A stretch of 64,000 nucleotides of DNA from Ferrimonas aestuarii (GCF_005116665.1 NZ_SWCJ01000016.1:1-64000); one strand, 5' to 3'; shown: positions 1 to 9,426, numbered from the stretch's first letter. Program-made: numbers and translations. Notes: a model not told the origin generated them from the sequence alone.

Positions 1-245
1 AAAAAGTTTTTTGGAATCCGAAAATTCCGACTCAATGAATTACTGAATTAACTTGTTATAGTCACTCAGTGCAACATTGATATATGAGATATCAATCCTG
101 CGCGAGTGCCCACACAGATTGTCTGATTTAATTTTTAAAGAGCGAGCTCTTAACGCCGCAGCGCTTTAAAGAGCATTGCAACTTGAACCGTGGTTCCCGT
201 TGCTGAGGCTGCGCATTCTACGCTTTCCTCGTTTCCCGTCAAGCG
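1..245 (-). promoter_or_regulatory. 16S rRNA operon leader, read leftward
   Basis: On the minus strand this stretch has the hallmarks of a gammaproteobacterial rrn leader. There are two boxA-like sequences (TGCTCTTTAAA at 165-175 and GCTCTTTAAAAAT at 131-143). The segment at about 107-130, reading CAGACAATCTGTGTGGGCAC on the minus strand, closely matches the conserved stretch just upstream of 16S rRNA in E. coli. An rRNA-type promoter lies upstream at 215-242. The mature 16S 5' end is not in the window and must lie just beyond base 1. I see no rRNA body here. Confidence 0.85.
215..242 (-). promoter_or_regulatory. rrn core promoter (sigma-70)
   Basis: On the minus strand -35 TTGACG (237-242) and -10 TAGAAT (215-220) are separated by 16 bp. 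They are followed by a GC-rich discriminator (GCGCAGCCTC), as expected for a stringently controlled rRNA promoter. The AT-rich run at about 243-290 upstream of the -35 could act as an UP element. Confidence 0.8.
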
Positions 246-419
246 ATTTTTTAAGTTTTTACTTCAATCAGTAAAAGTTAATTCAAAACCGTGATTTGGG
301 AGTCAAACCGTTGCCTAGCGCCTTGTTTTCTAAGCCGCTGTGCCCCGTCGACAGGAAGTGCATTATAGGGAGAGAATTTGGTTACGCAAGTGAAAACTTG
401 TCATTTTGTTTCGTCAGAC

Positions 420-448
420 CAGAAATTGACCCAAAGGGTCAATTTCTG
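420..448 (-). terminator. Hairpin downstream of ccoG
   Basis: A perfect 13-bp inverted repeat (CAGAAATTGACCC, loop AAA, GGGTCAATTTCTG) sits 17 bases past the ccoG stop. The U-tract on the minus strand is poor, so it may be an imperfect terminator or a 3' stabilising stem. It also separates ccoG from the rrn promoter. Confidence 0.55.
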
Positions 449-464
449 CATCTTTTACGAGTGA

Positions 465-1892
465 TTATCGGCCACCAGCCCCAATAAATCGGGAATCTTG
501 CTGATCACTAAACTCTTCATTGTTGATGTTTGCTTTCAAATGGAACTGAACATCCATGATTGGCATCTTCAAATCGAAGGGATCGACCGCAATGGAGATT
601 GGCAAACTGGCTACCTCACCAGCATCGACCAATAGTTGTTGTGGCCCTATCCATTTAAAGTCATCTAAGCCGGTGAGGGACAGATCGAAGTTGACCGCCT
701 TCTCACTCTTATTCATGACCTTCAGGGTGTAGACGTTTTCAATCAGGCCAGCGTTGGTTTCTCGGTACAGCATATTACGGTCACGAAGCACATCGAGGGC
801 TAACGGCTTAATGGCGTTAACCATAAACACGAACGCGATACACATGACAATCAATGCCGCGCCATAACCAACTAACTTAGGCCGCATCACTTTACTGGAG
901 CCGCCCTCTAACTGTCGCTCGGTCGTGTAGCTAATAAGGCCTTTGTCATAACCCATCTTACCCATAACGTCATCGCAGGTTTCTGCACATACGCCGCAGT
1001 TAATGCATTCGTACTGGAGGCCATTACGAATATCGATGCCCGTAGGACAAACCTGTACGCAGAGGTTACAGTCGATGCAGTCACCCAAGCCCATGGCTTT
1101 CGGGTCTTGCTTACGACCACGAGGACCGCGAGTTTCTCCGCGAGTCGCGTCGTAGCCAACTAGGTAAGTGTCTTTATCAAACATCACCGATTGGAATCGA
1201 GCATAAGGGCACATGTGCAGGCACATGATCTCGCGCATCCAACCCGCATTACCATAGGTGGCGAAAGTGAAGAACAGTGTCCAGAAGTACGCAGTACCAC
1301 TGGCCTGACCGGTAAAGAAATCGATATAGAGTTCAGTGGCCGGATAGAAATAGGAGATAAACGCCAGTGAGGTGCCTAGGGCAACCAGAAACCAAGCAAG
1401 GTGCTTGCTGGTCTTCTTTATTACCTTTTCAGTATTCCATGGCGCTTTATCTAACTTTATTCGCTTGTTGCGCGCGCCCTCTATCTTCTCTTCTATCCAG
1501 ATAAAGATGAAGGTCCAGATGGTTTGCGGGCAGGTATAACCACACCAGACTCGACCTAAATAGGTGGTAAAGAAGAACAGGGCGAATGCGGCGATCATAA
1601 AGAGGAAGGCCAACACCATCAGGTCTTGAGGCCAAATCACCAGATCAAACACATAGAACTTACGGGACGCTAACTCAAACAAGATAGCGGGACGGTCTCC
1701 CCAGGGAATCCAGGGAATAAGAAGGAAGAACGCCATAAACACCCAACCCATCTTGCGTCGTAAGTTGGTCCATTCACCGGACGACTTACGGACGTAGATG
1801 GGGTTACGAGGATTAAAGCGATCTAATTTGCGGGGATCCGCAGCTTGAACCTTAATAGGGCGAGCAGGTGCGTCATTACGTGGACCAGCCAT
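465..1892 (-). CDS. ccoG: Cytochrome c oxidase accessory protein CcoG (FixG/RdxA family)
   Basis: A 475-residue inner-membrane iron-sulphur protein. The family assists copper delivery and assembly of cbb3-type cytochrome oxidase. The N-terminal half has several transmembrane segments, with a conserved CGYTCPQ motif at the end of the second or third one. Two 4Fe-4S ferredoxin motifs follow around residues 260-310 (CIDCNLCVQVCPTG, then CINCGVCAETC). The C-terminal third is an Ig-like periplasmic domain (IMDVQFHLKA). Length and order are typical of the family. An AAGG lies about 10 bases before the ATG. It stands alone: no ccoNOP genes are nearby, and it is divergent in function from the purine island that begins 112 bp upstream. 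Confidence 0.93.
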   Translation of the reverse strand: MAGPRNDAPARPIKVQAADPRKLDRFNPRNPIYVRKSSGEWTNLRRKMGWVFMAFFLLIPWIPWGDRPAILFELASRKFYVFDLVIWPQDLMVLAFLFMIAAFALFFFTTYLGRVWCGYTCPQTIWTFIFIWIEEKIEGARNKRIKLDKAPWNTEKVIKKTSKHLAWFLVALGTSLAFISYFYPATELYIDFFTGQASGTAYFWTLFFTFATYGNAGWMREIMCLHMCPYARFQSVMFDKDTYLVGYDATRGETRGPRGRKQDPKAMGLGDCIDCNLCVQVCPTGIDIRNGLQYECINCGVCAETCDDVMGKMGYDKGLISYTTERQLEGGSSKVMRPKLVGYGAALIVMCIAFVFMVNAIKPLALDVLRDRNMLYRETNAGLIENVYTLKVMNKSEKAVNFDLSLTGLDDFKWIGPQQLLVDAGEVASLPISIAVDPFDLKMPIMDVQFHLKANINNEEFSDQQDSRFIGAGGR

Positions 1893-2004
1893 AACAGCAA
1901 AACCTTTCCATGTTTACTACTCGCCGCAGTATATCAGTTTTCCCTAACAAACAATCAGTAACGAGATCAATAAAATTCAACCATAAGACTAAAGTCTAAT
2001 AACA

Positions 2005-3771
2005 TCAGTACTCTATGTTGTTTAGGCCGTACTTTTTGATCTTTCTGTAGAGAGTTGCGATACCGATACCAAGCTCTTTGGCTGCCATCTTGCGGTTTTG
2101 CACCCGAGCTAGGGTTGATTTAATCAACTGCGCTTCCATGTCCTGTAGGCTGGCATCTTCTTTATTAATACTGATGGTTGCACTGGTCTCGGTTTGCGAT
2201 TGAACCGGCAATTCGGGCGCTTGGATGTAAGGAGGTAGCAGGTCGGTATCGATCATCTCACCCGTGGGCACCACGTTCACCAAGTACTCCACTAGGTTGC
2301 TCAGCTCCCGCACGTTACCTGGCCATTGGTAATGATTCAGCGCCCACAGCACCTCATCAGAAACCCCTGGATAACTCACGCCAATCTTCTGGCTGTGGAT
2401 CTCCAAGAATCGATGCAACAACAGGTTTATGTCGCCATCGCGTTCTCGTAGGGCAGGGAGGAACATTGGGATTACATTGAGGCGATAATAGAGGTCCTGA
2501 CGGAACTTGCCTTCGGTGATCATCTGCTGGAAATCTTGGTTGGTCGCGGAAACCACGCGAATGTCGACCGGAACCGGTTTACTCGCCCCAATGGGCATCA
2601 CCTCACGAGACTCCAGCACTCGCAGTAGCTTAGCTTGCAACGCCAATGGCATGTCGCCAATTTCATCAAGGAATAGGGTGCCTTTATCCGCAGCACGGAT
2701 AAGACCGGTTTTACCGTTGGAGGAAGCTCCGGTAAACGCGCCTTTTACATAACCAAACAGCTCGCTTTCCAGAAGCTGCTCTGGAATGGCAGCACAGTTG
2801 ATGGCAATGAAAGGTTTGGACTTACGCTGACTGCTCTGGTGAATGGCGCTAGCAATTACCTCTTTACCAGTCCCGCTTTCACCGTGAATCAGCACACTGG
2901 ATGGGCTGTCAGCAATACGAGAGATGAGGTGTTTGATCGCTTTCATCGGACGACAGTCTCCCACCACATTACTTAATGTAGTGTCGGCATCCGGTGCAGT
3001 TTCCAACTGGCTATTGGGTTGAAAAAAGGCCATCAGGAACAACTGACAGCCTTGGATTTCGTGGAACTGACCGATAACCAATTCCTGTCGCTTACCAATG
3101 GTAATAATGTGCTGCTGATGCCCTTCGGCATGGGTCGTTAGGGCTTTAATCAGGATCTGCTCAGATTCGATATCGCTGCTGTGCAGACCCAATTGACACA
3201 GGGCCTTTTCATTGCCCATAAGCACATGATCGTCTTCATCCAGAACCAGCACCCCTTGATCCATATGATCTATCAAGCTCATAAAGATACGATCAATGGC
3301 GCTATGACTTCGGGATTCCTCCACCACCTTTGCCACAAAGATCTGAGCAATATGGCGAACGTAATCGGTAAAGATCTGCAGGTTATCGTGAATGCGCTGC
3401 TGCTGCTCGTCTGTGAAAGCCACTAGGCTTATCACTCCAATGCAGCGCGCTTCCATCATAATGGGGACACCAAGAAACGCCTTTTCCCGACAGTTGTCTC
3501 GGCAATTGCAATCGGCGCACAGTGCATCTTGGCGAGCGTGGATTACCACCTTGTCCTGACCTGTCTCTAACACATACTTAAACAGGCGCGCACTGCTGGT
3601 CAGTTTCTTTCCCAGCAATCTATTGCATGGTCCGGTACCAGCAATCCGTACTAAATTGGCATCCACCACCTCCGCGTCCACATCCAAGACCGTCGACAGC
3701 ATCTTGGTAAACTTCAAGATGGTGGTTTGTACCTGCATCAACTCCGATGCGTTAGAGAGTTTTCTATTCAT
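2005..3771 (-). CDS. ygeV: Sigma-54-dependent activator of the purine island, YgeV-like
   Basis: A cytoplasmic bacterial enhancer-binding protein of about 588 residues, close to E. coli YgeV in length and sequence. Order: an N-terminal GAF-like sensor with a cysteine cluster (CADCNCRDNC, residues about 85-94), a PAS-like region (MDQGVLVLDEDD), then the AAA+ domain. The AAA+ domain shows Walker A GESGTGKE, the sigma-54 contact loop GAFTGA and Walker B TLFLDEIGDMP. A Fis-type helix-turn-helix (MAAKELGIGIATLYRKIKKY) ends the protein. The GTG at 3777 is an alternative start; the ATG at 3771 matches family length better. It is divergent from ygeW across a 469-bp region holding two palindromes and a sigma-54 promoter. 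It is the obvious candidate to activate the four sigma-54 promoters of the island; the effector is unknown, possibly a purine or redox signal. Confidence 0.92.
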   Translation of the reverse strand: MNRKLSNASELMQVQTTILKFTKMLSTVLDVDAEVVDANLVRIAGTGPCNRLLGKKLTSSARLFKYVLETGQDKVVIHARQDALCADCNCRDNCREKAFLGVPIMMEARCIGVISLVAFTDEQQQRIHDNLQIFTDYVRHIAQIFVAKVVEESRSHSAIDRIFMSLIDHMDQGVLVLDEDDHVLMGNEKALCQLGLHSSDIESEQILIKALTTHAEGHQQHIITIGKRQELVIGQFHEIQGCQLFLMAFFQPNSQLETAPDADTTLSNVVGDCRPMKAIKHLISRIADSPSSVLIHGESGTGKEVIASAIHQSSQRKSKPFIAINCAAIPEQLLESELFGYVKGAFTGASSNGKTGLIRAADKGTLFLDEIGDMPLALQAKLLRVLESREVMPIGASKPVPVDIRVVSATNQDFQQMITEGKFRQDLYYRLNVIPMFLPALRERDGDINLLLHRFLEIHSQKIGVSYPGVSDEVLWALNHYQWPGNVRELSNLVEYLVNVVPTGEMIDTDLLPPYIQAPELPVQSQTETSATISINKEDASLQDMEAQLIKSTLARVQNRKMAAKELGIGIATLYRKIKKYGLNNIEY

Positions 3772-3952
3772 GGTCACCCGACACTTCAGCCTACTTAGAG
3801 GTCATATACATTGAACAGCATACAAGTTATCTAAACAAAGCTGAATAAAAACTAAACGGCACATTCAGCCTTTCCATTCTACCGATGGCTTGCGGTTATT
3901 CGCAGAGCAAGATCACAAAAAGCACCCATATATCTGTGTATTTATTCTCTAA

Positions 3953-3965
3953 TATCATTCTGATA
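3953..3965. promoter_or_regulatory. Palindrome, candidate YgeV enhancer site 1
   Basis: TATCATTCTGATA, a 5-3-5 inverted repeat about 160 bp upstream of the sigma-54 promoter of ygeW. It has the same TATCA...TGATA form as sites before ygfK and ygfM. The 3778-4240 interval holds no gene. Confidence 0.55.
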
Positions 3966-3997
3966 CACACGCTTATGCTGGGTATCATTTTGGCTGC

Positions 3998-4011
3998 TAT
4001 CAACATTGATA
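3998..4011. promoter_or_regulatory. Palindrome, candidate YgeV enhancer site 2
   Basis: TATCAACATTGATA, a perfect 6-2-6 inverted repeat 45 bp after the first site. The spacing is near four helical turns, as often seen for paired enhancer-binding protein sites. A single half-site (TATCATTTT) lies between them at about 3983. Confidence 0.55.
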
Positions 4012-4125
4012 TTTTCTCTTCATTTCGGCCTCTTGAATTCCATTCAGTTCAGCCACCCACAAAGCGCCCCATCAAAAACCATTAAAATCAATCATTTAAG
4101 CCGATTTAAAAAGTGATTCAAATCT

Positions 4126-4142
4126 TTGGCACAAAAGTTGGA
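4126..4142 (+). promoter_or_regulatory. Sigma-54 promoter of ygeW
   Basis: TTGGCACAAAAGTTGGA: the -24 element TTGGCAC is perfect. The -12 GG is correctly spaced but replaces GC. Transcription would begin near 4154, which excludes the longer ORF start at 4148 and supports ATG 4241 for ygeW. Confidence 0.75.
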
Positions 4143-4240
4143 TAACAGTGAGCAGACAGCCTCCGATTACCAACAAGGCAACCTCACAAATCTGCTCTTT
4201 GTTATTAAAGAGCCCCGACATAAAGAAATGGAATATACTT

Positions 4241-5428
4241 ATGAGCAACGTAGAAAAGTTAATCAAAGAAATTAAAGAATTAGAGTCTAACTTAAGCGAA
4301 AAAGATTTCCTGCTTACTTGGGAACAAACTCCAGAAGAATTAGAAAAAGTACTTAAAACCGCTGAAGTATTAAAAACTCTACGTAACGAAAACATCAACA
4401 CCAACGTATTTAATAACGGTCTAGGCATCTCCCTTTTCCGTGACAACTCCACTCGTACTCGTTTCTCTTACGCGTCTGCGCTGAACATGCTGGGTCTGGC
4501 CCAACAAGACCTAGACGAAGGCAAGTCTCAGATTGCTCACGGTGAAACCGTTCGTGAAACCGCCAACATGATCTCCTTCTGTGCTGACGCCATCGGTATC
4601 CGTGATGACATGTACCTAGGTGCCGGTAACGCTTACATGCGTGAAGTGGGTGAAGCTCTGGACGAAGGTTTCAAAGAAGGCGTACTGCCACAGCGTCCTG
4701 CTTTGGTTAACCTGCAGTGTGACATCGACCACCCAACTCAGTCCATGGCTGACTTGGCATGGCTGCAAGAGCACTTCGGTTCTCTGGAAGAGCTGAAAGG
4801 TAAGAAGATTGCAATGACTTGGGCTTACAGCCCTAGCTACGGTAAGCCTCTGTCTGTGCCTCAAGGCATCATCGGCCTGATGACTCGCTTCGGCATGGAC
4901 GTGACTCTGGCTCACCCAGAAGGTTACGACCTGATCCCTGAAGTAGTAGAAGAAGCGAAGAAAAACGCTGAACTGTCTGGCGGTAGCTTCACTCAAGTGA
5001 ACACCATGGACGAAGCGTTCAAAGACGCCGACATCGTATATCCAAAATCTTGGGCACCTTACCACGTAATGGGCAAGCGTACTGACCTGCTGCGCGCTAA
5101 CGATCAAGCTGGCCTGAAAGCCCTTGAGCAAGAGTGTCTGGCTCAGAACGCCAACCACAAAGATTGGCACTGCACCGAAGAGAAGATGAAGCTGACCAAA
5201 GGCGGCGAAGCGCTGTACATGCACTGCCTACCTGCAGACATCACCGGCGTATCTTGTGAAGAGGGTGAAGTAACCGAAGGCGTATTCGAGAAGTACCGCA
5301 TCGAAACCTACAAAGAAGCAAGCTGGAAGCCTTACATCATCGCCGCAATGATCATGAACCGTAAGTACAAAGAGCCTGCTCTGGTGCTGGAACAGCTTCT
5401 GAAAGAAGCCGACAAGCGCGTTAAGTAA
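4241..5428 (+). CDS. ygeW: Knotted carbamoyltransferase YgeW
   Basis: A 395-residue member of the aspartate/ornithine carbamoyltransferase superfamily, nearly collinear with E. coli YgeW. The carbamoyl-phosphate loop reads FRDNSTRTRFS (about residues 68-78). HCLPAD (near 330) is the second substrate-loop signature and HPTQSMADL (near 167) the conserved HPxQ motif. Its true acceptor is not established from sequence. In anaerobic purine degradation it is expected to act phosphorolytically on a carbamoyl-type intermediate, yielding carbamoyl phosphate for YqeA four genes downstream. The start at 4241 fits E. coli YgeW and the upstream sigma-54 promoter. The first codons are AT-rich and the rest uses the codons typical of highly expressed genes. 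Confidence 0.93.
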   Translation: MSNVEKLIKEIKELESNLSEKDFLLTWEQTPEELEKVLKTAEVLKTLRNENINTNVFNNGLGISLFRDNSTRTRFSYASALNMLGLAQQDLDEGKSQIAHGETVRETANMISFCADAIGIRDDMYLGAGNAYMREVGEALDEGFKEGVLPQRPALVNLQCDIDHPTQSMADLAWLQEHFGSLEELKGKKIAMTWAYSPSYGKPLSVPQGIIGLMTRFGMDVTLAHPEGYDLIPEVVEEAKKNAELSGGSFTQVNTMDEAFKDADIVYPKSWAPYHVMGKRTDLLRANDQAGLKALEQECLAQNANHKDWHCTEEKMKLTKGGEALYMHCLPADITGVSCEEGEVTEGVFEKYRIETYKEASWKPYIIAAMIMNRKYKEPALVLEQLLKEADKRVK

Positions 5429-5442
5429 TTATCTCCAATCCC

Positions 5443-5460
5443 GGCGGGGTTCGCCCCGCC
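5443..5460 (+). other. Intercistronic UUCG hairpin, ygeW-ygeX
   Basis: GGCGGGG-TTCG-CCCCGCC: a 7-bp all-GC stem with a UUCG tetraloop, without a U-tract, 14 bases past ygeW. It is probably an mRNA-stabilising or processing stem rather than a terminator. Confidence 0.7.
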
Positions 5461-5481
5461 AACTCTTACAAGGCCAGGCCC

Positions 5482-6681
5482 ATGTCTACATTTACTCTCA
5501 AAATGGAGATCGCCGACAACCGCCACTTCAACGGCACCTTGTCGCCTCTATTCTCCGTAGAAGAAGCTGAAAAAGCTCGTAACTTCCATAAACAAGTGGA
5601 AGGTTATCAACCCACTCCCCTGCAGCCGCTGGATAACCTGGCCAAGAGCATCGGCGTGGGCAAAGTACTCGTAAAAGACGAATCCCAACGTTTCGACCTG
5701 TGCGCATTCAAGATGCTGGGTGGCGCTTACGCCATCGCCCGTCTGCTGTGTCAGGAATACAACATCGACATTAACGATTTCAGCTTCGACAAGCTAAAAA
5801 CCGACATTAAAGAACCCATGACCTTTGCCACCGCCACCGATGGCAACCACGGTCGTGGCGTTGCCTGGGCAGCCAATCAGCTAGGCCAAGGCGCAGTGGT
5901 ATACATGCCAAAAGGCGCAGCACAAGAGCGTGTGGACAACATCCGCAAACTGGGCGCCGAGTGCATTGTTACCGACATGAACTACGACGATACCGTTCGT
6001 CTGGCGATCAAAACCGCCGATGAGAACGGCTGGAAAGTGGTGCAGGACACCGCTTGGGAAGGTTACACCGAGATCCCAACCTGGATTATGCAGGGTTACA
6101 CCACTCTGGTTGCCGAAGCGGTAGATCAGATGGCAGAGATGAACATCGAAAAGCCAACCCACGTACTGCTGCAAGCGGGCGTAGGCGCACTGGCCGGTGG
6201 CGCTCTGGGTTACCTAACCAACAAGTACGGTGCCAACGGCATCAAATCGATCATCCTCGAGCCTGAGCAAGCCGATTGCATCTACCGCTCCGGTATCAGC
6301 GAACAGGGTGAAATGGTCAATGTGGACGGCGATCTAGACACCATCATGGTTGGTCTAGCGTGCGGTGAGCCAAACCCTATTGGCTGGCCTGTACTGCGCG
6401 ATTGCGCCACTCAGTTTGTGTCTTGCCAAGATAAGGTTGCTGCTCTAGGTATGCGCGTTTTGGGCAACCCTCTTGGCAATGACCCACGTGTGGTTTCCGG
6501 TGAATCCGGTGCCGTTGGCGCAGGCTTCCTTGTTGCCGTCGACAGCCACCCGAACCGTGATGCTTTCTACCAACAGATGGGCCTGGATAAAGACTCCGTG
6601 ATCTTGGTGATCAACACCGAAGGTGACACCGATCCAGTGCATTACCGTGAAGTGGTTTGGGAAGGCAAGCACGCCATCTAA
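5482..6681 (+). CDS. dpaL: Diaminopropionate ammonia-lyase
   Basis: A PLP-dependent fold-type II lyase of 399 residues (synonym ygeX). It converts 2,3-diaminopropionate to pyruvate and two ammonia. The PLP lysine lies in CAFKMLGGAYA (about residue 77), with the substrate-phosphate loop TDGNHGRGVAWAA near 119 and a glycine-rich PLP phosphate loop QAGVGALAGG near 230. Start, length and C-terminus (REVVWEGKHA) agree with the E. coli enzyme. It is the second gene of the sigma-54 operon, a position suiting the last carbon-releasing step of purine ring catabolism that delivers pyruvate to central metabolism. Confidence 0.95.
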   Translation: MSTFTLKMEIADNRHFNGTLSPLFSVEEAEKARNFHKQVEGYQPTPLQPLDNLAKSIGVGKVLVKDESQRFDLCAFKMLGGAYAIARLLCQEYNIDINDFSFDKLKTDIKEPMTFATATDGNHGRGVAWAANQLGQGAVVYMPKGAAQERVDNIRKLGAECIVTDMNYDDTVRLAIKTADENGWKVVQDTAWEGYTEIPTWIMQGYTTLVAEAVDQMAEMNIEKPTHVLLQAGVGALAGGALGYLTNKYGANGIKSIILEPEQADCIYRSGISEQGEMVNVDGDLDTIMVGLACGEPNPIGWPVLRDCATQFVSCQDKVAALGMRVLGNPLGNDPRVVSGESGAVGAGFLVAVDSHPNRDAFYQQMGLDKDSVILVINTEGDTDPVHYREVVWEGKHAI

Positions 6682-6707
6682 TTCAAATTTTTACTAAAAA
6701 TAACACG

Positions 6708-6725
6708 CCGGGGCAGGGGCCCCGG
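6708..6725 (+). other. Intercistronic GC hairpin, dpaL-ygeY
   Basis: CCGGGG, loop CAGGGG, CCCCGG, immediately before the AGGAG ribosome-binding site of ygeY. No U-tract follows. It is the same kind of element as the stem after ygeW. Confidence 0.6.
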
Positions 6726-6739
6726 TCAGGAGAATAATT

Positions 6740-7963
6740 ATGACAACTCAAATTCCTTTCGACAAAGTCTTAGCCAAAGCCCAAGACTACAAAGCCGACA
6801 TGACCAAGTTCCTACGCGACATGATCGCCATCCCAAGCGAAAGCTGTGATGAAGAGAAAGTCGTTCTTCGCATCAAAGAAGAGATGGAAAAGGTTGGTTT
6901 CGACAAAGTTGAGATCGACCCAATGGGTAACGTACTTGGCTGGATTGGTCACGGTCCTCACCTGATCGCTATGGATGCACACATCGATACCGTAGGTGTG
7001 GGTAACATGGACAACTGGGAGTTCGACCCATATCAAGGTATGGAAGATGACGAAGTGATCGGTGGCCGTGGTGCTTCTGACCAAGAGGGCGGCATGGCCT
7101 CTATGGTTTACGCTGGCAAGATCATCAAAGATCTGGGCCTAGAAGATGAGTACACCCTGCTGGTAACCGGTACCGTTCAGGAAGAAGACTGTGATGGTCT
7201 GTGCTGGCAGTACATCATCGAAGAGAGCAAGATCCGTCCTGAGTTCGTAGTTTCTACCGAGCCTACCGATTGCCAAATCTACCGTGGCCAGCGTGGCCGT
7301 ATGGAGATTCGCGTTGATGTAGCGGGTGTTTCTTGCCACGGTTCTGCTCCAGAGCGTGGCTCTAACGCCATCTTCAAGATGGGCCACATCCTAGGTGAAA
7401 TCGAAGAGTTGGCCGGCAACCTGGGCGACGACGACTTCCTGGGTAAAGGTACTCTGACCGTATCCGAAGTGTTCTACACCTCTCCTAGCCGTTGTGCGGT
7501 AGCTGACAGCTGCGCCATCTCCATCGACCGTCGTCTGACCTGGGGTGAAACTTGGGAAGGTGCCATCGAAGAGATTGCTAACCTGCCTGCAGTGAAGAAG
7601 TTCGACGCCAAAGTGTCCATGTACAACTACGACCGTCCTGCTTACACCGGTCTGGTTTACCCAACTGAGTGCTACTTCCCAGCGTGGAAGATCGACGAAG
7701 AGCACGTGGCCACTAAGACTCTGGAATCTTGCTACGAACTGCTGTTCGACAAGAAGCCTAACGTGAACCGCTGGACCTTCTCTACCAACGGCGTATCCAT
7801 CATGGGTCGTCACGGCATTCCAGTCATCGGCTTCGGTCCTGGTAAAGAGCCAGAAGCTCACGCTCCAAACGAGAAGACTTGGAAAGATCATCTGGTTACC
7901 TGCGCCGCAATGTACGCAGTGATTCCTCAGATGTACCTAGCTAAGCAAGCTCAAGCTAAGTAA
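6740..7963 (+). CDS. ygeY: M20-family metallo-amidohydrolase YgeY
   Basis: A 407-residue member of the ArgE/DapE/CPG2 family, close in length to E. coli YgeY. Metal ligands are visible: MDAHIDTV (first His, about residue 76), [10 protein letters not shown] (bridging Asp, about 110), the catalytic EED pair in [10 protein letters not shown] (about 144), and a late metal His in [11 protein letters not shown] (about 377). A dimerisation domain lies between. The family hydrolyses N-acyl, N-carbamoyl or peptide bonds of amino acids. In this cluster it is likely to open or deacylate a ureido/diaminopropionate derivative ahead of DpaL, but the exact substrate is unproven. AGGAG at 6728 gives a good start. 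Confidence 0.9.
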   Translation: MTTQIPFDKVLAKAQDYKADMTKFLRDMIAIPSESCDEEKVVLRIKEEMEKVGFDKVEIDPMGNVLGWIGHGPHLIAMDAHIDTVGVGNMDNWEFDPYQGMEDDEVIGGRGASDQEGGMASMVYAGKIIKDLGLEDEYTLLVTGTVQEEDCDGLCWQYIIEESKIRPEFVVSTEPTDCQIYRGQRGRMEIRVDVAGVSCHGSAPERGSNAIFKMGHILGEIEELAGNLGDDDFLGKGTLTVSEVFYTSPSRCAVADSCAISIDRRLTWGETWEGAIEEIANLPAVKKFDAKVSMYNYDRPAYTGLVYPTECYFPAWKIDEEHVATKTLESCYELLFDKKPNVNRWTFSTNGVSIMGRHGIPVIGFGPGKEPEAHAPNEKTWKDHLVTCAAMYAVIPQMYLAKQAQAK

Positions 7964-7989
7964 GCCAAGAAAACGGCGAGGAGGTTAGC

Positions 7990-9411
7990 GTGTCCAGACC
8001 CAACTTTAACAACGACGCACTGATTAAACACGGCACTCTGGTTCGCGCTAGCGGGCAGTCGCATCAAGATATGTTGATCATCGATGGCAAGATTGCCGCC
8101 ATCGCGGACCACATCGATGCCGCTGCCCACCCCCAAGCCACTGTTATCGATGCCTCCGGCCAGCTGGTGCTGCCCGGCGGCATCGACGTTCATACCCATT
8201 TTAATATCGACGTAGGCATCGCTCGTAGCTGCGATGACTTCTTCACCGGCACCCGCAGTGCCGTCTGTGGTGGTACCACCACCATTGTTGACCACATGGG
8301 GTTTGGCCCCAAAGGCTGCAGCTTGCACCATCAACTTGAGGTGTATAAAGCTCACGCCAAAGACAACGCCGTTGCTGACTACAGCTTCCACGGCGTGATT
8401 CAACACATTAACGATGACATTCTCGACGAGATGGCCGCCATGGTCACCGAAGAGGGCATCTCCAGTTTCAAACTCTACCTCACCTACGGCTACAAGCTCG
8501 GTGACGAAGATGTATTTAAAGCCCTAGAACGCCTCAACCAAGTCGGAGCACTCACCACGGTGCATCCGGAGAACGACGCCGCCATCGCCGCTCGTCGCAG
8601 TAAGTTGGTGGAGCAGGGCAAAACCGCGCCCAAATACCATGGCGTTAGCCGCCCCCTTGAGTGCGAAGCCGAAGCCATTGCTCGGATGATCAATCTGGCT
8701 AAGCTGGCCGACAACGCACCGCTTTACATCGTGCACCTCTCCAACGGATTAGGTCTGGATTACCTCAATCTCGCACGAGGCCAACAGCAACCGGTCTGGG
8801 TAGAAACCTGTCCTCAATACCTGACGCTGAACGAAACCGTCTACACCAGAGAGGACGCCACCAAATTCATCTTAAGCCCACCACTGCGCCCGCAAGCCGA
8901 GTGCGACAAACTCTGGGTGGGATTAGAGCAAGGACAGATCGATACCGTTGCCACGGATCACTGCTCCTTCCTATATCAACAACAGAAGCAGCCTCAACAC
9001 GCCGATTTCACGCGCTGCCCCAATGGCATGCCCGGCGTTGAAGCTCGAATTCCGGTGCTGTTCTCCGAAGGGGTGATGCAAGGTCGCATCACACTAGAAC
9101 GCTTCGTAGCGCTGACCAGCACCAACCCCGCCAAGTTATTTGGCCTATACCCGAAAAAAGGCTGTCTGGCGGTCGGCAGTGATGCAGACCTCATCCTCAT
9201 CGATCCTGCCGCCGACAGCATCCATCGCCACAGCGAACTGCATGACGCTTGCGACTACAGCCCCTATGAGGGAATGAAGCTCAAAGGCAAGCTCACCATG
9301 ACCCTGTTGCGAGGACAGATCGTCGCCAAAGATGGCCAATTCTTAGGACATGCCGGTCAAGGCCAATTCCTTCACCGTCAGCCTTTCAACCCGATAGTCG
9401 AATTACACTAA
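7990..9411 (+). CDS. hyuA: Dihydropyrimidinase/hydantoinase-type cyclic amidohydrolase
   Basis: A 473-residue cyclic amidohydrolase, equivalent to E. coli HyuA/HydA (D-phenylhydantoinase). The first metal pair is in GGIDVHTHF (about residues 58-66). The carbamylated lysine is in SSFKLYLTYGYK (about 159), later His ligands in TTVHPEND and YIVHLSNG, and the last metal Asp in DTVATDHCSF (about 320). The reaction is reversible hydrolysis of hydantoin- or dihydropyrimidine-like rings. In purine catabolism it would open a five- or six-membered cyclic ureide. It starts at GTG with GAGGAGG five bases upstream, 26 bp after ygeY, in the same operon. Confidence 0.92.
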   Translation: MSRPNFNNDALIKHGTLVRASGQSHQDMLIIDGKIAAIADHIDAAAHPQATVIDASGQLVLPGGIDVHTHFNIDVGIARSCDDFFTGTRSAVCGGTTTIVDHMGFGPKGCSLHHQLEVYKAHAKDNAVADYSFHGVIQHINDDILDEMAAMVTEEGISSFKLYLTYGYKLGDEDVFKALERLNQVGALTTVHPENDAAIAARRSKLVEQGKTAPKYHGVSRPLECEAEAIARMINLAKLADNAPLYIVHLSNGLGLDYLNLARGQQQPVWVETCPQYLTLNETVYTREDATKFILSPPLRPQAECDKLWVGLEQGQIDTVATDHCSFLYQQQKQPQHADFTRCPNGMPGVEARIPVLFSEGVMQGRITLERFVALTSTNPAKLFGLYPKKGCLAVGSDADLILIDPAADSIHRHSELHDACDYSPYEGMKLKGKLTMTLLRGQIVAKDGQFLGHAGQGQFLHRQPFNPIVELH

Positions 9412-9426
9412 TTTTAAGGAGTACCC

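Noticed and set aside
296..487. 63-codon plus-strand open frame near the left edge
   Set aside because: It crosses the rrn promoter upstream region and the ccoG terminator; it has no coding features.
4148..4240. Upstream extension of ygeW
   Set aside because: It would begin at or before the predicted sigma-54 transcription start and is not matched by E. coli YgeW.
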